NCBI GenBank assembly: GCA_900466605.1
Contig: UBMU01000026.1
Span: 18,201-82,200 of the forward strand
Reading direction: 5' to 3'
Origin: Hyphomicrobiales bacterium
Lineage (GTDB): Bacteria; Pseudomonadota; Alphaproteobacteria; Rhizobiales; Rhizobiaceae
Length of the DNA: 64,000 bases
The notes below the pieces were generated by a model, which was not told the origin of the DNA, did not search any database, and was given only the letters and a program-made list of their open reading frames with translations. Of this stretch, positions 33,476 through 42,480 are shown piece after piece. Every line of letters begins with the position of its first letter. Positions within the stretch are counted from its first letter, which is position 1. Position numbers and translations under genes: made by a program.

Positions 33476-34858
33476 ATGGCACGAGAAGCATCTTCAACAG
33501 TTTCTGAGACAGGCCAGCAGAACATCGTCATGCGCTGGCTCAGCAAGCTCTATATCCAAGTCATCATCGGCGTGATCATCGGCATTGCGATCGGCTATTT
33601 TGAGCCGCAGTTCGCAGTGGCCCTCAAGCCTTTCGGCGACGTGTTCATCAAGGCCATCAAGGCGATCGTGACACCGATCATCTTCCTGACGATTGTCGTC
33701 GGGATCGCCACCATCGGCGACATGCGCAGAGTTGCTTCGGTCGGAATTAAGGCCATCATCTACTTTGAAGTGGCATCGACACTTGCTCTCCTCATCGGCA
33801 TGGCCGTCGGAAACATCTGGCCTGTCGGCAGGGGCATAAACGCAGACCCCGCGACGCTCGATGCTGGAGCCGTATCGACCTTCGTCCAGAAAGCACATGA
33901 CGTCACGCTGACGGACTTCTTCATCAACATCATTCCGTCGACCTTCCTGTCCCCGTTCGTCAATGGCGACATCTTGCCAGTCCTCTTCATCGCCGTGCTC
34001 TTCGGACTGGCGCTCTGCAAGATCGGCGACAAGGCAAAGCCGTTCATCGGCTTTTTGGAAACGGCATCCTACGCCCTGTTCGGCATGGTCAACATCATCA
34101 TGCGGTTCGCACCCCTCGGCGCTGCCGGAGCCATGGCCTTCACCATTGGCAAATACGGTCTCGGCTCCCTGCTCGAACTCGGTCAGCTTGTCGTCGCGGT
34201 CTACATCGTCAGCATCCTGTTCGTGGTGTTTGTCCTAGGCACTTTCCTCAAGATGGCAGGATTCAGTCTTTGGAAGGTACTATCCTACTTCAAGGACGAG
34301 ATCCTGGTGGTATTCGCGGCAACCTCCGCAGAAACGATGATCCCGCGGTCCATGGCAAAGCTGCAGCATCTCGGCGTCCGCAAGGAAGTCGTCGGCCTGG
34401 TGATGCCCACGGGCTTCTCCTTCAACATGGATGGAACCGCGATCTATATGACCATGGCGGTACTCTTCATCGCCCATGCGACGAACACCGACCTGACCTT
34501 GTGGCACCAGATGACCATTCTGTTCATCATGCTCTTCACCTCCAAGGGTGCGGCGGGCGTAACGGGTGGCGGCTTCATTGCACTCGCTGCGACCATGCCT
34601 TCGATTGGCGTCCTTCCCGTGGCCGGTCTCGCTCTCCTTGTTGGAGTTGATCGCTTCATGGCTGAAATCCGGGCAGCAACGAACCTTACGAGCAATATCA
34701 TCGCCACGCTCGTTGTCGGTCGCTGGGTTGGTGCTGTGGACACGGAGCGCGCCCAGGCGATCCTGGACAGCGGCGAGATGCCGGAGGAGGACCCGGTCCG
34801 GGACAGTGTGCCAGTCCGCCCCCAGCCGGCGTTGGGTCGGCCAGCCCAGACGATCTGA
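33476..34858 (+). CDS. DctA-type dicarboxylate/cation symporter
   Basis: A 460-residue inner-membrane protein of the SDF (DAACS) family. The first helices include VIIGVIIGIAIGYFEPQFA and FGDVFIKAIKAIVTPIIFLT. The serine-rich hairpin is replaced by AATSAETMIPRSMAKLQHL. The transport core shows FSFNMDGTAIYMTMAVLF and SKGAAGVTGGGFIALAATM, both characteristic of DctA. The usual substrates are succinate, fumarate and malate with H+ or Na+; in this setting a tetronate or other hydroxy acid is possible. The ribosome site is GGGAGGAG. It starts a unit with the M24 peptidase and the OtnI-like isomerase. Confidence 0.92.
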   Translation: MAREASSTVSETGQQNIVMRWLSKLYIQVIIGVIIGIAIGYFEPQFAVALKPFGDVFIKAIKAIVTPIIFLTIVVGIATIGDMRRVASVGIKAIIYFEVASTLALLIGMAVGNIWPVGRGINADPATLDAGAVSTFVQKAHDVTLTDFFINIIPSTFLSPFVNGDILPVLFIAVLFGLALCKIGDKAKPFIGFLETASYALFGMVNIIMRFAPLGAAGAMAFTIGKYGLGSLLELGQLVVAVYIVSILFVVFVLGTFLKMAGFSLWKVLSYFKDEILVVFAATSAETMIPRSMAKLQHLGVRKEVVGLVMPTGFSFNMDGTAIYMTMAVLFIAHATNTDLTLWHQMTILFIMLFTSKGAAGVTGGGFIALAATMPSIGVLPVAGLALLVGVDRFMAEIRAATNLTSNIIATLVVGRWVGAVDTERAQAILDSGEMPEEDPVRDSVPVRPQPALGRPAQTI

Positions 34859-34941
34859 CCGAACCCTGCGATACATAATGCGCCCGGTCAGGCTCCGGAC
34901 GCGAGAGCCACAAATTCTACCGCACTGAAAGGAATCTACCC

Positions 34942-36150
34942 ATGAGCTTTGCATATTCGGAAGGGAATCCAGTCGAGGACACCTCCAAGCTCGGCAAGCC
35001 ACCATTCGATACGGACCGTCTCGATCGCCTTATGGAGGAAGCAAAGCTTGATGCGCTGCTCGTCACCTCCAAACACAGCATCCAGTACTTACTGGGCGGG
35101 TATCGCTTCTTCTTCTACGACTACATGGACGCACACGGTCTCAGCCGCTATCTGCCGTTCTTCATTTACGTGAAAGGCCGCCCGCTGGACTCCGGCTACG
35201 TCGGCGCTCCGATGGAACGCTACGAGAAGCAACTCGGCAGTTTCTGGGTCTCCAACCTCAACCTCAAGAACTATGTGAGCACCGGCTATGCAAATGCGGC
35301 GGCTGAACTGCTGAAGCAGGTGAACGGCGCGAAGGGGCGGGTCGGCATCGAGGTCGGGTTCATGCCCATCGATGCGTTCCGAGTTCTCGAGGCACAGCTC
35401 CCGGGTGTTGAGCTTGCGGACGCGACCTACACGCTCGAGATCCTTCGCGCACTGAAAACGCCCGGCGAGTTGAAGATCCTGAAGGAAGCCTCCGAAAAGG
35501 TCGTCGACTCGATGCTCGCTGTGATCTCCAAGCATGGACCGGGCACCAGCAAACTTGTGCTGTTCGACGCGCTGCGCCAAGAAGAGACCGCCCGGGGCCT
35601 GAAATTCGAGTACGCGCTGACAAACGTCGGAACGGCATTTAACCGCGCGCCCTATGACAAGATATGGGAGGATGGCGAAACCCTCGCCCTCGATTCCGGT
35701 GGCAACTACAAGGGCTACATCGGTGACGTATGCCGCATGGCTTACACCAAGGAGCCGGACCAGGAGCTTATCGATCTGCTTGGCCAGGTCGAGCTTGTAC
35801 AGCAGACAGCCCGCAAGAACCTCCGCGCGGGAACGATCGGTGCGGAAATCTTCGAAAACGCCAACAGCGCCCTGGCGCAATGCTCGGCAAGCAACAAGAT
35901 GTTCTTCTCCGCGCATGGGATGGGCATCGTAAGCCACGAGGCCCCATGGCTGATGAGCACGGCCGTGCCACAATACACCGCCCATCACCGCGAGCAGCCG
36001 CTCGAAGACGGCATGGTGATCTCGATCGAGACTGAACTTCATCATACCGAGCGTGGTTTCATCAAGCTCGAAGACACCGTGGCAATTACCGCTACTGGCT
36101 GCGAGGGCTTTGGCGATCACGGGCGCGGCTGGAATATCGCCGGGCAGTGA
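34942..36150 (+). CDS. M24-family metallopeptidase (Xaa-Pro peptidase/creatinase fold)
   Basis: A 402-residue protein. The creatinase N-terminal domain spans about 15-170 and the pita-bread domain about 180-400. The five metal ligands can be placed: Asp in LALDSGGNYKGYIGD (both Asp residues), His in FSAHGMGIVSHE, Glu in SIETELHH and Glu in IKLEDTV. Such proteins are prolidases, creatinases, ectoine hydrolases or DMSP lyases. Its place between a dicarboxylate symporter and a hydroxypyruvate-isomerase-type gene suggests it releases a carboxylate substrate rather than general peptidase work. Confidence 0.88.
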   Translation: MSFAYSEGNPVEDTSKLGKPPFDTDRLDRLMEEAKLDALLVTSKHSIQYLLGGYRFFFYDYMDAHGLSRYLPFFIYVKGRPLDSGYVGAPMERYEKQLGSFWVSNLNLKNYVSTGYANAAAELLKQVNGAKGRVGIEVGFMPIDAFRVLEAQLPGVELADATYTLEILRALKTPGELKILKEASEKVVDSMLAVISKHGPGTSKLVLFDALRQEETARGLKFEYALTNVGTAFNRAPYDKIWEDGETLALDSGGNYKGYIGDVCRMAYTKEPDQELIDLLGQVELVQQTARKNLRAGTIGAEIFENANSALAQCSASNKMFFSAHGMGIVSHEAPWLMSTAVPQYTAHHREQPLEDGMVISIETELHHTERGFIKLEDTVAITATGCEGFGDHGRGWNIAGQ

Positions 36151-36245
36151 CATCGAACCGAGTAGGGCGGCGGTCTGTTCGTCGCCCTACCGATACGACC
36201 TCCAGAGCAGCGGACCAGCGCTTCTACAAACAAGCGAAGAAGACC

Positions 36246-37052
36246 ATGTCGACATTCCCTTATAGCGCCCACATTGGTTATCTTTTCACGGAGAAGCCGT
36301 TGGCCGAACGAGTAGCCACCGCCGCGCGGTACGGTTTCGACGCGGTTGAGCATCCTTCCCCCTATTCGGTGCCTGCAAAAGAAATGGCGGGTTGGCTCAG
36401 GTCCGCAAACCTGACTTATACCCAATTCGGCCTGCGCTCGGGCGACGCGCAGAAAGGCGAGAAGGGCATCGGCATTTTCCCCGAACGGCGCGAAGAATTT
36501 CGTCGGAGCGTGGCGGAAGGGCTCGACTATGCCGAGACCGTTGGTGTCGGCATGGTTCATGCCATGGCGGGTGTCCTGGCGAAGGGCAAGCGGAGCCGGT
36601 TCCACTGGGATTGCTACATCGAAAACCTAGCGTTCGCTGCCCGCGAGGCGAAGAAGCGAGGTATTCGGATCATCGTCGAGGCCATGAGTGACGGTGCCGT
36701 TCCCGACTATTTCATCTCTACCCCCGATATGGCTGCTCACGCGATCGCTGAGGCAGGCGACGACAATCTTGGCCTGTTGCTGGATGTATTCCACACGGTC
36801 AGTGCCGGGCTCGATATCCATCAGCAAATAGACAAGCATGCTACGCACATTCGTCACGTCCATATCGCGGACTATCCGGGGCGACACGAGCCGGGTTCCG
36901 CATCGCTCGATTTCGACGCAATCAATCGAACGCTCCAGGGCGCGGGATACCGCGGCCTGCTCGGATGCGAATATGTACCGATCGCCACGACCGAGGCTGG
37001 CCTCGCATGGCTGAAGGATTCGCAGCACTCGGCGGCGGCGGTCGCCGGGTGA
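36246..37052 (+). CDS. otnI: Hydroxypyruvate isomerase/2-oxo-tetronate isomerase (Hyi/OtnI family)
   Basis: A 268-residue TIM-barrel protein with the Hyi pattern: HIGYLFTEKPLAERVATAA near the start, AARYGFDAVEHPSPY, the metal-ligand Glu in IIVEAMSD, LGLLLDVFHTV, HVHIADYPGRHEPGSA and a late Glu in LLGCEYVP. The ATG at 36246 gives the family N-terminus; upstream frame is unsupported. OtnI converts 2-oxo-tetronate to 3-oxo-tetronate, the substrate of OtnK, so with otnK and otnC the core Otn set is present though split over two strands. Hydroxypyruvate isomerase is the alternative function. Confidence 0.82.
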   Translation: MSTFPYSAHIGYLFTEKPLAERVATAARYGFDAVEHPSPYSVPAKEMAGWLRSANLTYTQFGLRSGDAQKGEKGIGIFPERREEFRRSVAEGLDYAETVGVGMVHAMAGVLAKGKRSRFHWDCYIENLAFAAREAKKRGIRIIVEAMSDGAVPDYFISTPDMAAHAIAEAGDDNLGLLLDVFHTVSAGLDIHQQIDKHATHIRHVHIADYPGRHEPGSASLDFDAINRTLQGAGYRGLLGCEYVPIATTEAGLAWLKDSQHSAAAVAG

Positions 37053-37057
37053 GGCGT

Positions 37058-37086
37058 GGGGCCGGTTGGGAGCCGGCCCCGTTTTC
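37058..37086 (+). terminator. Rho-independent terminator after otnI
   Basis: Arms GGGGCCGG (37058-37065) and CCGGCCCC (37073-37080), with additional pairing toward the loop, are followed directly by GTTTTC. It begins 6 bp after the stop and separates the symporter-peptidase-isomerase unit from tkt-pgi. Confidence 0.85.
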
Positions 37087-37201
37087 AATGATCCGGGAAT
37101 TCTAAGGTGACGCGTACGCGACGGGCCTGTCCGCAAATCGTCGCGCGAGGACGCGTGTGTGAATGCCGGACTCCAATCTTACCAACACGTGGGACTTGAA
37201 C

Positions 37202-39229
37202 ATGACAGTCATAGCGACACTGAATACGCCCTCGGCTGAAACGCGAGATGCCAGCGGAAGGGATATGGCTAATGCTCTCCGCTTTCTGGCGATCGACGCG
37301 GTACAGAAGGCGAATTCGGGCCATCCTGGAATGCCCATGGGCATGGCTGACGTTGCAACCGTGCTGTTTGGCGATTTTATCAACGTTGATCCAGCGGTCG
37401 CGAACTGGCCGGATCGGGACAGGTTCATTTTGTCTAACGGCCACGGTTCGATGCTGCTTTATGCATTGCATCACCTGCTGGGCTACGAGGATATGACAAT
37501 CGAGCAACTCCAGTCGTTCCGCCGCGTGGGAGCGAAAACGGCAGGGCATCCTGAATACGGCCATGCTCTCGGGATCGAAACCACTACCGGGCCGCTAGGT
37601 CAGGGGCTCACCACCGCCGTAGGCATGGCGCTCGCCGAACGCATGCAAAACTCCAAGTTCGGGGACGACCTGGTCGATCACTACACATATGTCTTCTGTG
37701 GTGACGGCTGTCTCATGGAAGGTATCAGTCAGGAGGCGATTGATCTCGCCGGACACCTCAAGCTCGCCAAGCTGATAGTCCTGTTCGACGATAACGGGAT
37801 ATCGATCGATGGCTCGACCGAGCTTTCGACGTCCACCGATCAGGTGAGGCGGGTCCAGGCTTCGGGTTGGAATGCGGTGCGTGTGGACGGCCACGATCAG
37901 GATGCCATCCGCAGAGCGATTGCGACGGCCCGGTCGTCTGACAAGCCGACATTAATCGCATGCAAGACGGTGATCGGGTACGGTTCGCCTAAGTTTGCAG
38001 GTTCGGAGAAGTCACACGGAGCCCCGCTGGGAGCACCTGAAATCGCGGCAACCCGCGATAATCTTGGATGGAGCGCCGAACCTTTTTCTGTTCCGGAGGA
38101 AGTCCGAAAGCTCTGGGGGAACGTTGCGTCTCGTGGCAAGTCCGAACGCGAAAAATGGCTATCGCGCCACCAGCGTTCTGCGAAGCGAGACGCTTTCGAC
38201 GCGTCACTCGTCGGGGAGTTGCCCGACGGTTTTGCCGACGCGATGAGGGCCTACCGACGAAAGGTGTTGGCGGCCGCGCCGAAAATCGCCACCCGCAAAG
38301 CGTCCGAGGATACCCTCGGCGTTATAAACGACCTCACGGATCTGACGGTGGGGGGATCGGCTGACCTCACGCACTCTGTCTTCACCCTTACGAAGGGTAT
38401 CAGCGACGTTCAAGCGGGCAGCTACGAAGGCCGCTACGTCCGCTATGGCATCCGGGAGCACGCCATGGCCGCGGTGATGAATGGATTGGCTTTGCATGGA
38501 GGGTTCATTCCCTTTGGAGGGACTTTCCTCGTGTTCTCGGACTACATGCGCGGGGGAATGCGTTTATCGGCGCTGATGGGACTCCGTGTCATCTATGTGT
38601 TGACCCACGACTCCATCGGTCTTGGCGAAGACGGGCCCACACATCAGCCGATCGAACACCTGACCATGCTCCGGGCAACTCCGAACATGTTGGTGTTTCG
38701 TCCGGCGGACGCGATAGAAACGGCCGAAGCATGGGAGATTGCTCTTGGCCAGCCGCGTCCGTCGGTCTTGTCCCTCTCGCGCCAAAATCTGCCTTTGCTG
38801 CGGACAGGCGGTGTCGAGGAAAACCTGTCTCGAAAAGGCGCATACGTCTTGCAGGAAGTGACAGGTTCCCGCGACGTGACACTTCTTGCCAGCGGCTCCG
38901 AACTCGAGATTGCCGCCGCCGCCGCAGAGTTGCTTCGAGGACAAGGTATTGCTGCCGCGGTCGTTTCCATGCCCTGCCACGAGCTCTTTCTGGAGCAGGA
39001 AGAGGGCTATAGAAGCGAGGTTCTCGGAATTGCCCCTCGCGTTGCGATCGAAGCCGCGTCCGGAATGTCCTGGGACAGGTTTCTTGCGCCAACCGACGCC
39101 TTCGTCGGGATGCGATCGTTTGGTGCTTCCGGACCCGCGCCAGAGCTCTACTCCCATTTCGGCATTACGGTGGAAAACGTCGTCGCGGAGGCACTGGCGC
39201 GCGTTCGCAAATCGCCACAGGCCGCATGA
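37202..39229 (+). CDS. tkt: Transketolase
   Basis: A 675-residue thiamine-diphosphate enzyme. NSGHPGMPMGMADVA, the ThDP/Mg motif GDGCLMEGISQEAID, and the second-domain segment HDSIGLGEDGPTHQPIEHL are all intact. The start is placed at 37202 (MTVIATLNTP), the usual N-terminus length; an in-frame ATG at 37163 would add 13 residues and neither has a strong ribosome site. It links pentose phosphates with fructose 6-phosphate and glyceraldehyde 3-phosphate and would close the pentose phosphate cycle with pgi. Transaldolase is not in the window. Confidence 0.95.
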   Translation: MTVIATLNTPSAETRDASGRDMANALRFLAIDAVQKANSGHPGMPMGMADVATVLFGDFINVDPAVANWPDRDRFILSNGHGSMLLYALHHLLGYEDMTIEQLQSFRRVGAKTAGHPEYGHALGIETTTGPLGQGLTTAVGMALAERMQNSKFGDDLVDHYTYVFCGDGCLMEGISQEAIDLAGHLKLAKLIVLFDDNGISIDGSTELSTSTDQVRRVQASGWNAVRVDGHDQDAIRRAIATARSSDKPTLIACKTVIGYGSPKFAGSEKSHGAPLGAPEIAATRDNLGWSAEPFSVPEEVRKLWGNVASRGKSEREKWLSRHQRSAKRDAFDASLVGELPDGFADAMRAYRRKVLAAAPKIATRKASEDTLGVINDLTDLTVGGSADLTHSVFTLTKGISDVQAGSYEGRYVRYGIREHAMAAVMNGLALHGGFIPFGGTFLVFSDYMRGGMRLSALMGLRVIYVLTHDSIGLGEDGPTHQPIEHLTMLRATPNMLVFRPADAIETAEAWEIALGQPRPSVLSLSRQNLPLLRTGGVEENLSRKGAYVLQEVTGSRDVTLLASGSELEIAAAAAELLRGQGIAAAVVSMPCHELFLEQEEGYRSEVLGIAPRVAIEAASGMSWDRFLAPTDAFVGMRSFGASGPAPELYSHFGITVENVVAEALARVRKSPQAA

Positions 39230-39344
39230 GAAGATCGATGGTGGGCAGACGGCTTTCCGTTTGTGCCTCGAGCGATCTTCGTAACCTTGGGCAGAGCGTA
39301 GGGCACACGACCGAGCGCAGCCCGGGGGAAACTCCCTCCGATAA

Positions 39345-39386
39345 TTCCGAAGGTTCAACGAACAAGCCGGCGGAAGAACCTTGCCG
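39345..39386 (+). repeat. 42-bp dispersed repeat, copy 1 (copy 2 at 62945-62986)
   Basis: The segment from TTCCGAAGG to ACCTTGCCG is identical to copy 2 at 40 of 42 positions and in the same orientation. It contains an inverted repeat, AAGGTTC (39350-39356) and GAACCTT (39376-39382), and lies in the leader of pgi, ending 24 bp before its start. It could be a leader structure or a recombination scar. Confidence 0.7.
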
Positions 39387-39410
39387 CCAATTTCTCAGTA
39401 GGGAAAAACC

Positions 39411-41063
39411 ATGTCAGAGAAGAGAACCGACCAGGCTGCCATCGAGGCCCAACTCCGGGCACGAGGGGCGCTTGCGGCAAAACGAGGCATCCGCGCGCTT
39501 TTCCAGAAAGATATTTCGCGCTTTCAGGACTTCACGGTCTCGGACGGAGACCTGACGTTCGACTATTCAAAGACGGCCTTATCCCGGGAAGACCGCGATC
39601 TGCTTCTGAAGTTTGCCCGCATCAAGGATTTGTCGCGGCAAAGGGATGCTATGTTTGCCGGAGAACGCATCAACTCCACCGAAAGAAGAGCGGTGCTGCA
39701 TGTCGCACTCCGGGGAGCTGTAGCCGATAGGTATGTGGTCGACGGCGTTCCGGTTGGCCAGGAAGTCGAAGACGTTCTTGTTCGGATGACTGGTTTCGCC
39801 GAAGGTCTCCGCGGAGGAACCATCGTATCGAGGACAGGCAAGAAGTTCACCGATGTCGTGAATATCGGAATCGGAGGTTCAGACCTCGGCCCGGCCATGG
39901 CAACACTCGCGCTTGCTCCGTATCATAGCGGACCACGGATCCACTTCGTGTCGAACGTCGACAGCGCTCATATCACGGACATTCTCGCCACACTTGAACC
40001 TGCAACAACGCTGTTCATCGTTGCATCCAAGACGTTCACAACGATCGAGACAATGACCAACGCTGCAATGGCTCGAAGTTTCATCACCAATGCACTGGGA
40101 GAAAACTCTGTCGGTCTTCATTTCTGCGCTGTTTCGACTGCTTTGGATAGGATCGAAGAGTTTGGCATCGACCGCGACCGGAGCTTCGGCTTCTGGGATT
40201 GGGTAGGAGGCAGGTATTCTATCTGGTCGGCGATTGGCCTGCCGCTGATGATCGCGATCGGCCCCGTGAGGTTTCGGGAATTCCTCGCCGGAGCGCGCAG
40301 TATGGATCAGCATTTCCTGCACGCTCCGATCGAGCAAAACCTTCCGACGTTGCTTGGGCTAGTGGGCTGGTGGCATCGCGCTGCGCAAGATTGCCGTTCG
40401 CGCGCACTGATCCCTTACGACCAACGACTCGCGCGGTTCCCAGCCTATGTGCAGCAGCTAGACATGGAGTCCAACGGCAAGCAGACGCGGCTCGATGGGA
40501 AAGCGGCTAGCGGCCCCACCGGCCCCGTCGTGTGGGGGGAACCGGGAACCAACGGCCAGCATGCCTTCTTTCAACTGCTGCACCAGGGTACCGACATCGT
40601 CCCCGTTGAATTCCTGCTTGCCGCTCAATCACATGAGCCAGACCTCCAAACTCACCAGGACCTGCTGATCGCGAATTGCCTTGCTCAGGGGGAGGCGCTT
40701 CTGCAGGGACGGACACTGCAGGAAGCGCTCAATCGGCTTCGGTCCGAGGGCTGCTGTGAACATGATGCCCATGCCATAGCACCGCATCGCCGCTTTGCTG
40801 GGGAACGTCCGTCGCTCACGCTCTGCTACAGAAAGCTGGATCCATTCACACTTGGCCGCCTGATCGCACTCTTCGAACATCGCGTGTTCGTTGAAGCTCA
40901 GCTTTACGGGATTAATGCCTTTGATCAGTGGGGCGTCGAACTGGGTAAGGAACTCGCCCTGAAGCTATTGCCGATCGTTAGTGGAGAGGCGTCACCGGAT
41001 ACTTGTGGCGAATATAGCCGCGGCTTAGCGGCAAGGGTGCTCGAGTTGAGGGAAATTGGGTAA
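39411..41063 (+). CDS. pgi: Glucose-6-phosphate isomerase
   Basis: A 550-residue enzyme of normal length. Conserved segments are GIGGSDLGPAMATLAL, SNVDSAHI, the phosphate-binding SKTFTTIETMTNA, MESNGKQT, and GEPGTNGQHAFFQLLHQGT with the catalytic Glu and His. It interconverts fructose 6-phosphate and glucose 6-phosphate, the link between fbp/tkt and zwf here. It follows tkt after a 181-bp leader holding the 42-bp repeat; the ribosome site GTAGGGAAA is moderate. Rhizobia normally carry a chromosomal pgi, so this may be a second copy. Confidence 0.95.
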   Translation: MSEKRTDQAAIEAQLRARGALAAKRGIRALFQKDISRFQDFTVSDGDLTFDYSKTALSREDRDLLLKFARIKDLSRQRDAMFAGERINSTERRAVLHVALRGAVADRYVVDGVPVGQEVEDVLVRMTGFAEGLRGGTIVSRTGKKFTDVVNIGIGGSDLGPAMATLALAPYHSGPRIHFVSNVDSAHITDILATLEPATTLFIVASKTFTTIETMTNAAMARSFITNALGENSVGLHFCAVSTALDRIEEFGIDRDRSFGFWDWVGGRYSIWSAIGLPLMIAIGPVRFREFLAGARSMDQHFLHAPIEQNLPTLLGLVGWWHRAAQDCRSRALIPYDQRLARFPAYVQQLDMESNGKQTRLDGKAASGPTGPVVWGEPGTNGQHAFFQLLHQGTDIVPVEFLLAAQSHEPDLQTHQDLLIANCLAQGEALLQGRTLQEALNRLRSEGCCEHDAHAIAPHRRFAGERPSLTLCYRKLDPFTLGRLIALFEHRVFVEAQLYGINAFDQWGVELGKELALKLLPIVSGEASPDTCGEYSRGLAARVLELREIG

Positions 41064-41310
41064 CCAGACGGAGGCTGCGACTGAGCGCCATTCGGGCCGG
41101 GAAAAAGCGTCGTGTTGGTGGCCGCATGCTCCCGAAGATGAAACAGCTCCACGATCATCTGACGCAGCTTGCGTCATGCGTTTATCCGGCCTTAGGCTCG
41201 TTCAGTCACTGATTGAGAGAGGCATCAGTCCTTCCATGGCGGCATTCACGGAAGCGCCAGAAATCCGCAAATTTCTACAGGTGGAGCTGACAGCTTGAGC
41301 GAGAAATGAC

Positions 41311-41866
41311 ATGCAGGAGCTTTTTGGTCTTCCAGTCGTTATGGGCGATGGAACAGCGAAGTGCGAAGCGCCGGAACTGACGCTCGAGGAGAACGTCGAG
41401 AAGATCTCCAACGCGGGATTTCAAGGTGTCAGCCCGGAGTGGCGCGACCGCGAATACGTGAAGCGGCTCTCAAGCCTTTTGAAGGGATCATGGCTTGCTC
41501 GCGGAGGGATAATGCTTCCCGAAGACGGTCGATGATCCCAAGTCGGTCCTCGAAAACGCCGTTGAGTTCGGCGCGCGCACCACATTGATCTTCAACCCGA
41601 CGTGAGACCTCGCCGAATCCAGGAGTGCGTGCCGCTTGATCCTCGGCGAAATCTCGCACTTCGTTGTGGGACGCGAGTTCGCGTGGCCGATCCTGGAAGA
41701 GAACCATCTCGAGATCCACCGAATCCTTGATGATTGCTGGGCGTTCCATGGCCGGATCGCCTCCCGGGAGCAGGTGCAGATCGAAATCTCCTTTCCGCAG
41801 CACCCGGATGTGACTCGACCAGTTCCTGGAGTGGTGGGAATACGTGTTTCAGAAGCTGGCACCGAT
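41311..41866 (+). pseudogene. TIM-barrel sugar isomerase, multiply frameshifted
   Basis: Three pieces of one coding sequence appear in different frames. From 41311: MQELFGLPVVMGDGTAKCEA and NAGFQGVSPEWRD. Around 41535: VLENAVEFGARTTLIFN followed by a stop. From 41636: ISHFVVGREFAWPI, HRILDDCWAFHGRIASREQV and QIEISFPQH. After a further shift near 41815 comes LDQFLEWWEYVFQKLAP. The pattern fits xylose-isomerase-like TIM-barrel proteins of sugar catabolic clusters. Length and frame damage show it is not functional. Confidence 0.7.
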
Positions 41867-42480
41867 AGCATCGTCGCCCTCGCGAAGGAGGCCATGTTGA
41901 ACCTGCACGTGCGTATCGAGCGGGATGGATGGGCCCCGCCAGCGAACCTGGGCCGACGAGGGAGTTATGAAGATGTCATCTGCTCGCCGATGAAAAAGAC
42001 AGCAAGGTTGCTCCTGTTATGACCGAACTGGCTCCGGTCGGAAGTGCAAAAGATCGCACGATGCCGTCAGCATCGATCGCTGCAGAAGGAGCCGCAAAAT
42101 ATTGACGTTTGTTGTTATTGTGCTGCCGAAAATGGAGACCGAGAGAAGAAAATGGAAAAGGCCGGCGGCACCGAAAGCGGCCGAAGGACCGGTGAGCGAA
42201 GGAACGCTTGGCGAAGCATTGGCAAAAGCGGGATCTCGGCCGGCCAAGATTGGGCGCAGGATCGTCTCGCAAGGAACGCAGAGAGGCTTTGAGGAAGCCG
42301 ACTTCGAAGAAGCCGGACGAATAGCGCGGCGGGGAGCTTGATGCTCGATCGCACTGGTCACGACGAATATCCTCCATTGATTGAGTTGCATCAGTGTGAT
42401 TGGGTGGCGGTCACCGCTCGCGAAGAAATGCGAAGCACTCAGATGGGCGGCGACCGGAATTCTTGGCGGTGGTGGAACGA
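41867..42480. other. Gap with no recognised gene
   Basis: About 610 bp before the LacI gene. A plus-strand frame at 42102-42341 has a protein-like charged composition (GTLGEALAKAGSRPAKIGRR) but no recognised family or strong start. The 247 bp between pgi and the TIM-barrel pseudogene (41064-41310) likewise hold only an unsupported frame ending at 41298. Both look like eroded sequence. Confidence 0.4.

Noticed and set aside
39345..39386. Resemblance of the 42-bp repeat to part of 16S rRNA (AGAACCTT region)
   Set aside because: Only short stretches agree and the spacing differs; there is no further rRNA sequence.
42102..42341. Small plus-strand gene before the LacI regulator
   Set aside because: The composition is protein-like, but there is no convincing start signal or family, and the surroundings are decayed.
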